Shown: piece after piece, positions 1 through 8,992 of the stretch
How positions within the stretch are numbered: the first letter of the stretch is position 1
Layout of the letters: the number at the start of each line of letters is the position of its first letter
Assembly (NCBI RefSeq): GCF_017309585.1
Contig: NZ_CP071321.1
Location: 3,162,001 to 3,226,000 of the forward strand
Source of the DNA: Nitrogeniibacter aestuarii
GTDB lineage: Bacteria; Pseudomonadota; Gammaproteobacteria; Burkholderiales; Rhodocyclaceae
Length of the DNA stretch: 64,000 nt
Direction: 5' to 3'
Notes under the pieces: generated by a model
What the model was told of the DNA's origin: nothing
What the model saw: the letters and a program-made list of their open reading frames with translations, nothing else
The model's database searches: none
Translations under genes and position numbers: made by a program

Positions 1-594
1 CTTGTAGATCGTTCTCGGCTCTGCCACATAACCCAGCGCGAAATACTCTTCCACCGCGAGCGGATCGACCTCGCGGCTGAGCGCCGGGTGTGCCATCAGT
101 ACCTTGAGTTCCGACCCGAAGGCGAAACTGCCATCTTCGAGCATTGCGTAATAGAGCGGTTTGACGCCGAGACGGTCGCGCGCGAGAAAGAGAACACCCT
201 GGTTCCGATCCCAGAGGGCAAAGGCGAACATGCCCCGGAAGCGCTTGACGCAATCTTCGCCCCACGCCTCCCAAGCATGGACGATCACTTCGGTGTCACT
301 GTGCGTCCTGAACTGGTGGCCAAGTGCCTGGAGTTCAGGGACCAGTTCCTGGAAGTTGTAGATTTCCCCATTGAAGACCACGGATACCGAATGATCTTCG
401 TTGAACAAGGGTTGCTGCCCGGTCGCCAGATCGATAATCGACAGGCGGCGATGGGCCAGCGCGACGCCCGGCTCGAAGTGAAAGCCGCCCTCGTCCGGCC
501 CGCGATGGAACTGAACATCATTCATCCGCGCCACGAGATCTTTCGAAAATTCGCGACGTCCGTTCAGATCAAAAAGACCGGCGATACCGCACAT
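1..594 (-). CDS. asnB: Asparagine synthase-like amidotransferase of the XrtA cluster (partial, N-terminal 198 residues)
   Basis: The minus-strand frame from ATG 594 stays open to base 1, so the gene runs off the left edge. It opens Met-Cys-Gly-Ile-Ala-Gly-Leu-Phe; Cys2 is the N-terminal nucleophile of class II glutamine amidotransferases. Family landmarks follow: HRGPDE, the AHRRLSIID segment, FNGEIYNF, and RDRLGVKPLYY. The synthetase half lies outside the window. It starts 4 bases after the glycosyltransferase stop, so it is the last visible gene of the exopolysaccharide operon. Known XrtA clusters carry an AsnB-like protein of this type (amidotransferase 1, exosortase A associated), presumed to amidate a sugar acid or a similar group. 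That substrate is inferred; a housekeeping asparagine synthetase is less likely here. Confidence 0.88.
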   Translation of the reverse strand, partial: MCGIAGLFDLNGRREFSKDLVARMNDVQFHRGPDEGGFHFEPGVALAHRRLSIIDLATGQQPLFNEDHSVSVVFNGEIYNFQELVPELQALGHQFRTHSDTEVIVHAWEAWGEDCVKRFRGMFAFALWDRNQGVLFLARDRLGVKPLYYAMLEDGSFAFGSELKVLMAHPALSREVDPLAVEEYFALGYVAEPRTIYK

Positions 595-598
595 TGAT

Positions 599-1786
599 TC
601 AGATTCCCTTGTTCACTGTTTCAACCGTGTCACGGCTCACGCCCAGCGCGTCGTCATACACAGCCATGTAATTCTTCACCATCGCATCGAGGCTGAAATG
701 CGCCTCGACCCGTTGTCTGGCACTGACCGACATGACGGCACGTTGGCCCGGGTCGCCCGCCATCGCTTCAAGCACAGCTACCCATTGCTCCGGTGCGCCC
801 GGCGCAACCAGATGCCCCGTGATCCCGTCGTCGACCAGTTCCGTATTGCCCCCAACCGCCGTGGCAATGACGGGTAGTCCAGTTGCCATCGCTTCGAGCA
901 GGGTGTTCGAAATACCCTCGGCCAGAGAGGGCAACACAAACACATCCATGCTGCGCATCAACGCCGGCACATTGTCCCGCGCACCGGCAAACCATACGCA
1001 CTGCGCGATATGTTGCTCACTTGCGTAGTCCTCAAGCGCCTTTCGCATCGGTCCGTCACCGACAATCACGATCCGCGCTGCATCTGCATGCTCGCTGCCA
1101 GTGGCTCTCCACTGAGCGACCGCTCGCAACAGCGCCATTTGATCCTTGACCGACTGCAAGCGTCCGACAGTACCGAAAACGACGCCGGTGGTGTCAAAGA
1201 AGCCTGCCGGTGCCTGGTCAGGCACAACCTTGGGGCCCGGAGAAAAGCGGCTCGCGTCCACACCGTTGCATATACGCGTGATACGCCGGCTCCGGATCCC
1301 CACGCCTTGGGTCAAATATCGCGAAATATGGGATGACAACGCGATGTAATGCGTCACGAACGGGGCATACATGCGCCGAATCAGGCGATATTTTCTCGAT
1401 TGACCGTCCGGATCGGAATTATCCCAACCGTGCTCACCGTGAATGCGTGCCGAGACGCCTGCCAGCTTCGCCGGCACGGTCATTTCGAGCGCGGCCAGAT
1501 TCCGGGTGTGCACGATCGCCGGACGCAGTCGCCGGAATTCTCTGAACAGCCGCCCGAATATCCTGAATCCGTTCCCGGGCGGCTTGTGGATCGAGATGAA
1601 TTCGACATCCGGACGTGTGACCCGCTGGCAGAACGAGGGCTCGCACTGCGCAAGCGCAATCACGACGTGACGATAGCGGTCCGGCGGCATCTGATTGATC
1701 AGATTGACGACACCATTTTCCAGGCCACCAATATCAAAGTTGTAGAGTACGTGGGCCACAAGGGGCGTGGCATCGAGCTGCGTCAC
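599..1786 (-). CDS. GT4-type sugar transferase of the XrtA/PEP-CTERM cluster
   Basis: This 395-residue cytoplasmic glycosyltransferase probably adds a sugar to the lipid-linked repeat unit. The N-terminal half has the GGLENGVVNLI donor-side loop (about residues 20-30) and HTRNLAALE. The C-terminal half has the GT-B nucleotide-sugar region VFGTVGRLQSVKDQ, VGDGPMR, LPSLAEGISNTLLEAMA (EX7E type) and a GGNTELVDDG loop. It matches the TIGR03088 type of sugar transferases found in XrtA clusters. The start is GTG 1786, whose GTGA overlaps the exosortase stop, which implies translational coupling. The sugar specificity cannot be read from the sequence. Confidence 0.88.
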   Translation of the reverse strand: MTQLDATPLVAHVLYNFDIGGLENGVVNLINQMPPDRYRHVVIALAQCEPSFCQRVTRPDVEFISIHKPPGNGFRIFGRLFREFRRLRPAIVHTRNLAALEMTVPAKLAGVSARIHGEHGWDNSDPDGQSRKYRLIRRMYAPFVTHYIALSSHISRYLTQGVGIRSRRITRICNGVDASRFSPGPKVVPDQAPAGFFDTTGVVFGTVGRLQSVKDQMALLRAVAQWRATGSEHADAARIVIVGDGPMRKALEDYASEQHIAQCVWFAGARDNVPALMRSMDVFVLPSLAEGISNTLLEAMATGLPVIATAVGGNTELVDDGITGHLVAPGAPEQWVAVLEAMAGDPGQRAVMSVSARQRVEAHFSLDAMVKNYMAVYDDALGVSRDTVETVNKGI

Positions 1787-3330
1787 AGCAACCCGGCCTC
1801 AGCCTTGAGGACGAGGGTCCGCAGCGCCAGGCCATTGTCCGCCATGAAACGCTCGAACACGGCGTTAGCGGCATCGCCTTCGTCGGGTACCACAACAACG
1901 ATCCGCGCGCCGGCATCGGAACCGGTGAGCACCCGGCGCTGCGCGGTCAGCAACTTGGCCATCACTTCTCCCGAGACGGCGCGATCCCCGATCTGGTACC
2001 AACTCCAGACCGTCAGACGACGCCGGGGGCTGTCGAAGAGCATGCGCTCGGCCTCGATCCCGTCAAGCCTGACACGCCGCTGGTCGATTACGCGCCACAC
2101 GTCATCCTCTTTCGGCGTCAGACGATTGGACCAATGAACCAACTCCTTGCCGGGTACCTGGTGAGCATAGACCCCGACATGGATAGCGATGATGCCGGCC
2201 TCGGAAGCGTAAGTCCGTTCGGCATATGCTCGGTAACCATTGAGAGACGGTCGATAGTTCAGCCCTTGCGCTGGTTGCCATCCATTCAGGTCTGCCGGCA
2301 GTTCAAGCGACACGTCGAGCTGCCGGTCGATCGGGGTGCTCAAGGTCGCCAGCGCGGCAGACGCGACCAGGCACACGCAAGCGACCAGCGCTCCGGCGTA
2401 AGCCCCACGACGCTCACGCGCAACCGGCACGGCGAGACGGTCGCCAGAAGGCTCAGGCTCAGCCCAACGATTGCCCACCCAGAACATGAAGAGGATCACG
2501 AACCCGAAGAAAACCCAACCATAGATCAGGTGATCGACGCCCGCTGCGATCTTGTTGTCACTCAGGTAACCGAGCATCACGATCATGAAGGCACGCAGCC
2601 AGTTCGCGACGATCGGCAACAACAGCGAAAAAATGGCAAAGACGGTGCGGCGGACGGCAGAACGGTAGTTAAGGTACGCGAACAGTGTACCGACCATGAA
2701 CGAGGCAATCAGGTAGCGAATCCCGCTGCAGGCTTCCACCACGGACCAGCGACCATTGGGTAAGACGAAATGGTTGCCCTCCTGGAAAACCGGTACGCCC
2801 ACGGCCCTGAGCGCGCCGACGGTGAATTCGGCGGTGTAGTGCATCAGCGTCGGGACGAGGAAATCACCCGCCGGCGCCATGAACAGAAGGAAACACAGCG
2901 GAAAGAGCAGGCGCTTGAAGATCGCACGCCCCAGTGCCAGCCACATGGCACTGATCAGTGCAAACACGGCGAACACGTGCTCGACCACCGAAATGCTCAA
3001 TGCGATTCCGGCCACCCAGACCGCCGTCGACAAGGCCAGTGGGAGCACCGCCAGCCAGTCGGGATCCGGCACCATCCGAGTCAGTTCGCCGCGCTTGAGC
3101 CACACCAGGTAAACGGCAATGGGCAGGACGACGAAACCATGGGCAAAAGTCGCGGACACACTCCAGATGTGCCACATCCCGGCGGCACTGCCCCAGAAGC
3201 CCACCAGCCACGCGACAAACACAGCTGCCATGGCGACAAATGCCGCAGGCGTGTGTTTCTGCGCCGCCTCAGGGGCTGTCGCCCCCTCGCGCTCGTCCGA
3301 CGGAGGCGATACGGCCATGGCGCGGGTCAC
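1783..3330 (-). CDS. xrtA: Exosortase A fused to an EpsI domain
   Basis: This is a polytopic inner-membrane transpeptidase-like enzyme that processes PEP-CTERM proteins. About eight hydrophobic segments fill residues 30-295. The exosortase catalytic signature is present: Cys201 in EACSG, Arg246 in NWLRAF and His267 in DHLIYGW. Residues about 330-500 form a soluble EpsI (DUF3485) domain with HVGVYAHQVPGKELVHWSN. The fused form is common in XrtA. The start is probably GTG 3330: AGGA lies 7 bases upstream and GTGA overlaps the FemAB stop. ATG 3318, four codons inside, is the alternative. No PEP-CTERM substrate is encoded in this window. Confidence 0.93.
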   Translation of the reverse strand: MTRAMAVSPPSDEREGATAPEAAQKHTPAAFVAMAAVFVAWLVGFWGSAAGMWHIWSVSATFAHGFVVLPIAVYLVWLKRGELTRMVPDPDWLAVLPLALSTAVWVAGIALSISVVEHVFAVFALISAMWLALGRAIFKRLLFPLCFLLFMAPAGDFLVPTLMHYTAEFTVGALRAVGVPVFQEGNHFVLPNGRWSVVEACSGIRYLIASFMVGTLFAYLNYRSAVRRTVFAIFSLLLPIVANWLRAFMIVMLGYLSDNKIAAGVDHLIYGWVFFGFVILFMFWVGNRWAEPEPSGDRLAVPVARERRGAYAGALVACVCLVASAALATLSTPIDRQLDVSLELPADLNGWQPAQGLNYRPSLNGYRAYAERTYASEAGIIAIHVGVYAHQVPGKELVHWSNRLTPKEDDVWRVIDQRRVRLDGIEAERMLFDSPRRRLTVWSWYQIGDRAVSGEVMAKLLTAQRRVLTGSDAGARIVVVVPDEGDAANAVFERFMADNGLALRTLVLKAEAGLL

Positions 3331-4364
3331 CCGAGATTCCTGACGATGTGCGGGCCGATCGCATTGGCAACCGGCAGCGGCAGGCGGCGCCACAGTGCGA
3401 TGAACGCGCGATACTTCGGATTCATCGGATTGTTCTGGGGAACTTCGTCACGTTTGTACAGGCGGTACTCATAGGACAGAGGCTTCGGCTCGAAACCCCA
3501 GTTTTTCTTGAAACTGTAAGGGCCGGTGCCGATCTTGCTGCGACCGTAATCAAAGATGCGACAGCCACGCTCACACGCACGTCGCATCAGTTCCCAGTAT
3601 TTGAAATCGTTGGCCGCCAGTCCGCGCGCGGCGAAATCGTCGCCTGCGTAGTACGGCAGCACTTCGTCCCGGAAGTAGAAGCTCAGGACACTCGACAATG
3701 GCTTGCCTTCGGCATCCGTCACCGTGAGAACTTCGCAATCCTTACCGAAGGTTTTCAACAACGTCTCGAAGAAACGCTTGGGCAGAGCCGGGGTCCCGTG
3801 ACGCAGCACGTTGTCCGAATAGAGTGCAAAAAAGCGGTCGGCGTTGGCATCGACTTCACTCAGCAAGCCATTCTTGATGCCTTTGCGCACCATCGCCCGC
3901 TGTTTTCGGGGAATGGCCATCATGTTGGCCTCGACATCCGGGTCGATCGCCTTGCGAAAGGTGACGTAAAGATCCTGGCGGGGCCAGTCCGGATGGCGAG
4001 CCTCAAGCATCCGGTATTCGAGATGTTGAACGCCTGCCTGACGCGCAATTCGATCCGCTTCCGCCTCGAGTGCATCGACAGCCTCGGGCGTACCGACCGG
4101 ACCGCCGTAAACGCAGAATGGCAGCGAGGTCATGGCGTGCCCGAACAGGCGACTTTTCACTTCCGCCAAAGGCAATACACCAATGACGCGACCGCCCTGC
4201 TCTGCCATCAGAAAATGCGTCTTGTGGCGAAACACGGACTCGATGATGCCCTTCCAGGCACCGCGATGAAAAAACGTCGCTTCCGGAGTTGCATAGACAA
4301 ATGCATCCCAAGCCTCAAGCGCGTCGTCCGTTAGCGTTCGAACGGTAATTGAATCCGGAGTCAT
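3327..4364 (-). CDS. FemAB-like GNAT-fold protein, XrtA/PEP-CTERM associated
   Basis: The 345-residue protein resembles FemAB-type aminoacyl or peptidyl transferases, which have tandem acetyltransferase folds (TIGR03019 type in XrtA clusters). Visible features are the N-terminal ATFFHRGAWKGIIESVF, the central GHAMTSLPFCVYGGP (substrate-side loop) and the C-terminal FDYGRSKIGTGPYSFKKNWGFEP, typical of this family. No signal peptide or membrane helix is seen, so it should act in the cytoplasm. It sits between the exosortase and the deacetylase in the same operon. A role in adding an amino-acid or acyl group to the polysaccharide precursor is inferred from fold and context; the substrate is unknown. 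Confidence 0.85.
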   Translation of the reverse strand: MTPDSITVRTLTDDALEAWDAFVYATPEATFFHRGAWKGIIESVFRHKTHFLMAEQGGRVIGVLPLAEVKSRLFGHAMTSLPFCVYGGPVGTPEAVDALEAEADRIARQAGVQHLEYRMLEARHPDWPRQDLYVTFRKAIDPDVEANMMAIPRKQRAMVRKGIKNGLLSEVDANADRFFALYSDNVLRHGTPALPKRFFETLLKTFGKDCEVLTVTDAEGKPLSSVLSFYFRDEVLPYYAGDDFAARGLAANDFKYWELMRRACERGCRIFDYGRSKIGTGPYSFKKNWGFEPKPLSYEYRLYKRDEVPQNNPMNPKYRAFIALWRRLPLPVANAIGPHIVRNLG

Positions 4365-4383
4365 AGATAAGAAGCTGGCTGAG

Positions 4384-5217
4384 TCAGGCGGCGTCGAGAA
4401 AGACCTGGTCCATGCGGCCCCATGAAAAATCGTTCATGAGCCGGCGCAAACGATCCTCAGTGCGGGACAGATTCACATAGTGACGGAAGCGGGTCTTTGC
4501 TGTGGTGCCCTGAACGCGCGGTTGATCGGGATCGACTTCCCACGGGTGGAGATAGAACATGGCCGGCTTGCCGTCTCGCTCGTTGACCTGACGAATCAGC
4601 CAGCGGGATGCTGAATACGGCAGAAACCGGAAGTAGCCCCCGCCACCGGCAGGCAGGTTGCGTCCGAGATATCGCACCGTGGAAATCGGCATCTCAACGA
4701 GGCCTGAGTCCAATTGGTACGGAAAACGCGGCGCGTCCGGCAGGCCGTAATGGTCGTGTTTGACGGGATAGACGCTGGAGCTGTAGGCGTAACCCGCCTC
4801 CGCGATGCAGTCATGAGCCCAGGGGTTCGAGGTGCCGATCGAAAAACTCGGTGCTCGATAACCGCGGACTTCAACACCAGCGATATCCTCGAGCACGGTC
4901 TTGGCCAGCGAAATATCGGACAGGAACGCCTCGCGCGTCTGGTCGGTCGCGCGCTGATGCGCGTAGCCGTGGCTCGCGAGTTCATGCCCTTCCATGGCAA
5001 TCAACCTCACCAGGTGCGGATAACGCTCGCCGATCCAGCCCAGCGTGAAGAAAGTGGCCTTCGCGCCATGCTCATGCAACAGGGAAAGCAGCACGTTCAT
5101 GTTGCGTTCCACACGACAGGGTATGGCGTCCCAGGTCTTGGGCGGAAAATGCGGCGCCAATGCCGAGACCTGGAAATAGTCCTCGACATCGATGGTCAGG
5201 GCATTGACGATACTCAT
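4384..5217 (-). CDS. Polysaccharide deacetylase (DUF3473 type) of the XrtA cluster
   Basis: This NodB-type carbohydrate esterase 4 is 277 residues long. The metal and catalytic motifs are visible: LTIDVEDYF (Asp10, Asp13), HGAKATFFTLGWIGERYP, and GHELASHGYAHQ (metal histidines). RGYRAPSFSIG and the C-terminal FYLHPWEVDPDQPR follow; the last is the DUF3473 extension of TIGR03006 proteins. There is no signal peptide, so it may act on cytoplasmic lipid-linked intermediates. Its ATGA start overlaps the wecB stop. It probably removes N-acetyl groups from an aminosugar, consistent with the adjacent UDP-GlcNAc epimerase; the exact substrate is inferred. Confidence 0.92.
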   Translation of the reverse strand: MSIVNALTIDVEDYFQVSALAPHFPPKTWDAIPCRVERNMNVLLSLLHEHGAKATFFTLGWIGERYPHLVRLIAMEGHELASHGYAHQRATDQTREAFLSDISLAKTVLEDIAGVEVRGYRAPSFSIGTSNPWAHDCIAEAGYAYSSSVYPVKHDHYGLPDAPRFPYQLDSGLVEMPISTVRYLGRNLPAGGGGYFRFLPYSASRWLIRQVNERDGKPAMFYLHPWEVDPDQPRVQGTTAKTRFRHYVNLSRTEDRLRRLMNDFSWGRMDQVFLDAA

Positions 5218-6371
5218 CGGGCTTCAGCCTCTTCCTTGCGCTCAAGCCATTCGTTCAAGTGCGCGGCAATACGCTCTGCGGCACAACCGTCCCAGAGTTC
5301 GGGCGCACGGCCACCTTTACCACCCGTTGCCAGCACATCGGCTGCCCCATCCAGAATCGCCTGCGCGCTCACGCCGACCATGGTGTTGGTGCCCTGCTCG
5401 ACCGTGATCGGCCGCTCGGTATTCTCGCGCATGGTCAGACACGGTACGCCGAGTGCCGTCGTCTCTTCCTGCATGCCGCCAGAGTCCGTCAGCACGATAC
5501 GGGCGCCAGACATGAGGCCGACCATCTCGAGATAACCCTGCGGTGGCAGCACGATGAAGCCGGGCGAATCGAGGAGGTGTGCAAGGCCGAAGGCCTCGAT
5601 GTTCTTGCGGGTACGCGGATGCATGGCGAACACCAGCGGCAGATCCTGACTGACCTGGTGAAGCGCACCTATGAGACGAGTGAGGGTTTCAGGCACGTCC
5701 ACATTCGACGGCCGGTGCATGGTCACGACACCGTAGCCGTTTTCAATGCGCGCCGGATCGTATCCCGCCTCGGCAAGGATCCTGTCGGCCGGCACTGCCT
5801 TGCGACGGTTCGCCACCAGCGTGTCGATCATGACATTGCCAACAAAATGCACGCGCTCGGCAGCAATCCCCTCACGCGTCAGGTTGTCCAGTGCGGAGCG
5901 CTCCGTCGTGTAGAGCAAATCGGAGATCTGATCGGTCAGCACCCGATTGACCTCTTCAGGCATGCGGCGATCACCGCTACGCAACCCCGATTCCACATGG
6001 ACAACCGGGATGTGACGTTTTGCTGCCACCAGGGCACACGCCAGGGTCGAATTCACGTCGCCAACCACCAGCACTGCCCGAGCACCGTGCTCGTCAATCA
6101 CCGGCTCGAAGCGCTTCATCACCTCGGCCGTCTGGACCGCGTGCGAACCGGATCCGACCTCAAGATTGATATCGGGGCGCGGAAGCTCCAGATCGCTGAA
6201 AAGACGGTCGTTCATGGCAGCGTCGTAGTGCTGCCCCGTATGCACGAGCAGCGTCGGAATCACCGGGGAGTGATTTGCAAACGCTCTCAGAATCGGCGCC
6301 ATCTTCATGTAGTTCGGACGCGCACCGACCACGCAGATCACGGGAGCCGTCTTGGCAGGGGTGGAACTCAT
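5214..6371 (-). CDS. wecB: UDP-N-acetylglucosamine 2-epimerase (non-hydrolysing)
   Basis: The enzyme interconverts UDP-GlcNAc and UDP-ManNAc and so supplies an aminosugar for the polysaccharide. The 385-residue length is normal for WecB. Family landmarks are VVGARPNYMKMAPI at the N-terminus, LVHTGQHYDAAMN, VVGDVNSTLACALVA, HVESGLRSGDRRMPEE, VVTMHRPSNVD, and LTDSGGMQEETTALGVPCLTMRENTERP near the C-terminus. It overlaps the ATPase stop upstream (ATGA at 6368-6371) and the deacetylase start downstream, so the three are translationally coupled. The presence of this gene suggests a ManNAc-containing repeat unit, which is an inference. Confidence 0.95.
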   Translation of the reverse strand: MSSTPAKTAPVICVVGARPNYMKMAPILRAFANHSPVIPTLLVHTGQHYDAAMNDRLFSDLELPRPDINLEVGSGSHAVQTAEVMKRFEPVIDEHGARAVLVVGDVNSTLACALVAAKRHIPVVHVESGLRSGDRRMPEEVNRVLTDQISDLLYTTERSALDNLTREGIAAERVHFVGNVMIDTLVANRRKAVPADRILAEAGYDPARIENGYGVVTMHRPSNVDVPETLTRLIGALHQVSQDLPLVFAMHPRTRKNIEAFGLAHLLDSPGFIVLPPQGYLEMVGLMSGARIVLTDSGGMQEETTALGVPCLTMRENTERPITVEQGTNTMVGVSAQAILDGAADVLATGGKGGRAPELWDGCAAERIAAHLNEWLERKEEAEAR

Positions 6372-7462
6372 TGGGAAGCCTTGTCTTTATCCGGGTCTTC
6401 GATCGATTGGGTCGTCACGGCACCGTTGAGCATCTGCAGCAATGCAGAAACGGTCTGCTCAAGCTGCCCCAGGCGGAACTCGACACGGCTCGCGTCGAAA
6501 TTCTCGGCCAGGGTTGCGATCTGCTCCGCCATTCGCGGATCAGACACGAGCTTTGCCAGTTCAGGAAGGGCATTGACCTCGCCCGACGCCCGCTGCGTGG
6601 GACGCCCGGCAGAAATCAGGCGCGCCGGACTGGCATTTCTGCCAATACGTTGCTCCTCCTTCATTTCCACCGACACTTCATTCACGTCCTTGGCCGTCAG
6701 CGCAAGCTTTTCTCCGAGGAAACCCGCCAGCAGGAGTCGGTCACAAAGCGTGTTGATTCGACGCGGAATGCCACCGGTCGTGCGATAGATGGCTTCGAAC
6801 GCGTCCGCAGAGAAACTCGGGGAGTCGTGATGCCAGCCGACATGTTTCAGCCGGTGCTCGATGTAAGCCTTCGTCTCCTCGACGTCAAGCGGTCCGAGGT
6901 GGTACGACGCGATAACCCGCTGACGAAGCTGCTGCATCTCGGCGCTTTGCATGATGTCGCGGAACTCGGGCTGTCCGATCAGAAAGCTTTGGAGCAAGGC
7001 GTGATCTTCGAGCTGGAAGTTGGACAGCATGCGCAGTTCTTCAACAGCGCGCGGCGTAAGGTTCTGCGCTTCGTCTACGACCAGAAGCGCCCGCTTTCCA
7101 GCAGCCGTCAGAGAGACCAGGAAGGTCTCGATCGCGAGCAGCAGATCCGCCTTGTCCAGATTCTTGCTGGGCACGCCGAACGCCGCCGCTACCAGCCGGA
7201 GGATGTCATCGGCGTCGATCTGCGTACTGACCAGCTGAGCGGCGACCACCTTGGACGAATCGAGCTTCTGCATCAGGCTCCGGACAAGGGTTGTCTTGCC
7301 CGCGCCGATCTCACCCGTGATGACGATGAAGCCTTCATTCTGGTGAAGACCGTATTCCAGATAGGCCATCGCGCGCTTGTGTCCGCGGCTTCCAAAGAAA
7401 AAAGCCGGATCCGGGTTGAGCTGGAAGGGCTTTCCGGCGAGCTTGTAATACGTTTCGTACAT
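6368..7462 (-). CDS. XrtA-associated AAA ATPase (ExeA-like)
   Basis: The 364-residue protein has an ExeA/GspA-type AAA domain: Walker A GEIGAGKTT at residues 50-58, Walker B ALLVVDEAQNL with Asp130-Glu131, and sensor and arginine-rich regions (GGIPRRINTLCDRLLL). The start MYETYYKLAGKPFQLNPDP is characteristic of the TIGR03015 ATPases of PEP-CTERM loci. The C-terminal 100 residues are not conserved-looking and contain a predicted helical stretch. It is cytoplasmic or membrane-peripheral. It probably energises or regulates assembly of the export machinery; no direct function is established. It follows the beta-barrel gene by 3 bases. Confidence 0.9.
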   Translation of the reverse strand: MYETYYKLAGKPFQLNPDPAFFFGSRGHKRAMAYLEYGLHQNEGFIVITGEIGAGKTTLVRSLMQKLDSSKVVAAQLVSTQIDADDILRLVAAAFGVPSKNLDKADLLLAIETFLVSLTAAGKRALLVVDEAQNLTPRAVEELRMLSNFQLEDHALLQSFLIGQPEFRDIMQSAEMQQLRQRVIASYHLGPLDVEETKAYIEHRLKHVGWHHDSPSFSADAFEAIYRTTGGIPRRINTLCDRLLLAGFLGEKLALTAKDVNEVSVEMKEEQRIGRNASPARLISAGRPTQRASGEVNALPELAKLVSDPRMAEQIATLAENFDASRVEFRLGQLEQTVSALLQMLNGAVTTQSIEDPDKDKASQ

Positions 7463-7465
7463 GGC

Positions 7466-8992
7466 TTAGAACCTGATACCCAGCGTAGCGGTCAGCGTGT
7501 TGGTGTCACGGGCGAAGTCGCCCGTACGTTTGGTGTGGGTGTAGGTCAGCCCACCATTGGTTTTGGCACCGAGACGACGCGTCAGCCCGAGGCTGAAACC
7601 CGTGTTCTGCTGCTCACGTCCCGCTGATCCACTGCCCTCCGACCGCGTTCTGCTCAACGATGTGTTGAGAGAGGTAAAACCGGAAAGTCGGTGCGCCAGC
7701 GAGACAATCATCGATTTGGACTTGATCTGACGGCTGATGGCGAAATCGTCGAGCCCGGACAGAATCAGATCCGTGGACTGATTTTCCGACTCACGCTGGT
7801 CATACGATACGGTCAGCGTGTTACGAACACCTGTAATCGACCACCCGGCCCTGAACTGTCGAGTCAGCACCTGAGCATTGGAGACAAAACCGATTTGTCC
7901 ACTCGCGCCGTCGAGTCCCAGTTGCACCAGCAAGATGCGCGTCAGCGCATCACGTTGGGCTTCGTCTTCGATTCCGGTCAGACTTGAATAGATCAGATCG
8001 TAGTAGTAGTCCTCAAGCGACTTCTGTACGACGTTGGTCGAGGACGAAAACGATCGGGAAAAACTGAGATTGAACTGGCTGCGGCGCATGCGGTGCTTGA
8101 ATCGCACATCGTATCCACGGCCAAAGATGCGCTCTTCGGAAAACGCACTCAGACTGGTTCGAATCGTGGGCACCCAATCAAAGCCGAAGCCATAGGTGTT
8201 GTCGGACCTCGTACCACTCGATGCGTAGTCATTCGATTCACGGCCGACCGACGCCCTCAGGGTGAACTGTGGCGTCAATCGATAGGTAGGCCCGATGCGC
8301 GCAACTTCACGTGTGACGTCGCGAATATCACCGTCGTACTTGGTCGTCACCCGGTCGTACCCCGCGAACCAGCCCAGCGGCCCGGAGTTTCGGCGATTGT
8401 CCAGATTCAGGCTGAGCTGCCCGACGCGCTGTGCAGAAACTGCCTTCGATCCACCACTGTTCCAGGTTGACGAGTACTGCAGGCGCCCATCGGCAAAGTT
8501 GCCAAGGTGAAACTGCAGCCGGGGGGCAATCGAGAAGAAGCGGGTTTCGTTGCTGGCGCTGGTATTGAGCGAATCGGATTCCGAGCGGGAGGCAAAGGCC
8601 GAACGGTCATTCCTCGAGACGGAACCGCTGGCATCGATGAAGAAAACATCTTCAACGGCTTCGAAATGCCCCTCGCCACGAAAGGCGACAAAAGAAGTGC
8701 TTCGCGACGAATCGTTGAAGTACTTGATGTTCTTCAGCGACGCATCCATCGACCCCGTCAGGAAGCCCTGATTTTCCCGCAGGCTGATCCGCGGCGTGAC
8801 CTCAACAAGGAACTCGCCATCCGAATTCGCCGACGTACTGCGTCCATCCGTGTATGTCGCTTTCGTACTGATCGAGGGTGTGACCACGACCTGCGCCAGA
8901 GCCTGGGACATGAGGCAGCATGAGAGGGCCATGAAAGACCATCCGCGAAAAGCACGTGCTGAGCCAATCCCACGCATCTCGCTACGCTTCAT
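7466..8992 (-). CDS. Outer-membrane beta-barrel protein of the XrtA cluster
   Basis: This protein of about 508 residues begins with a basic region and a hydrophobic stretch (WSFMALSCCLMSQALAQ) that looks like a signal peptide with cleavage after ALAQ. The rest shows alternating amphipathic strands rich in Ser, Thr, Asn and Arg, and ends in a terminal strand with final Phe (TATLGIRF), as in barrels inserted by the Bam complex. It fits TIGR03016 (PEP-CTERM system beta-barrel). The start is taken as ATG 8992, which overlaps the kinase gene by 11 bases; ATG 8977 is the alternative. It probably provides or assists the outer-membrane passage of the polysaccharide together with the Wza-like lipoprotein. 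That role is inferred. Confidence 0.85.
   Translation of the reverse strand: MKRSEMRGIGSARAFRGWSFMALSCCLMSQALAQVVVTPSISTKATYTDGRSTSANSDGEFLVEVTPRISLRENQGFLTGSMDASLKNIKYFNDSSRSTSFVAFRGEGHFEAVEDVFFIDASGSVSRNDRSAFASRSESDSLNTSASNETRFFSIAPRLQFHLGNFADGRLQYSSTWNSGGSKAVSAQRVGQLSLNLDNRRNSGPLGWFAGYDRVTTKYDGDIRDVTREVARIGPTYRLTPQFTLRASVGRESNDYASSGTRSDNTYGFGFDWVPTIRTSLSAFSEERIFGRGYDVRFKHRMRRSQFNLSFSRSFSSSTNVVQKSLEDYYYDLIYSSLTGIEDEAQRDALTRILLVQLGLDGASGQIGFVSNAQVLTRQFRAGWSITGVRNTLTVSYDQRESENQSTDLILSGLDDFAISRQIKSKSMIVSLAHRLSGFTSLNTSLSRTRSEGSGSAGREQQNTGFSLGLTRRLGAKTNGGLTYTHTKRTGDFARDTNTLTATLGIRF

Noticed and set aside
5259..6788. A 509-codon plus-strand frame opposite wecB and the AAA ATPase
   Set aside because: It crosses two real minus-strand genes and their junction and encodes nothing recognisable.
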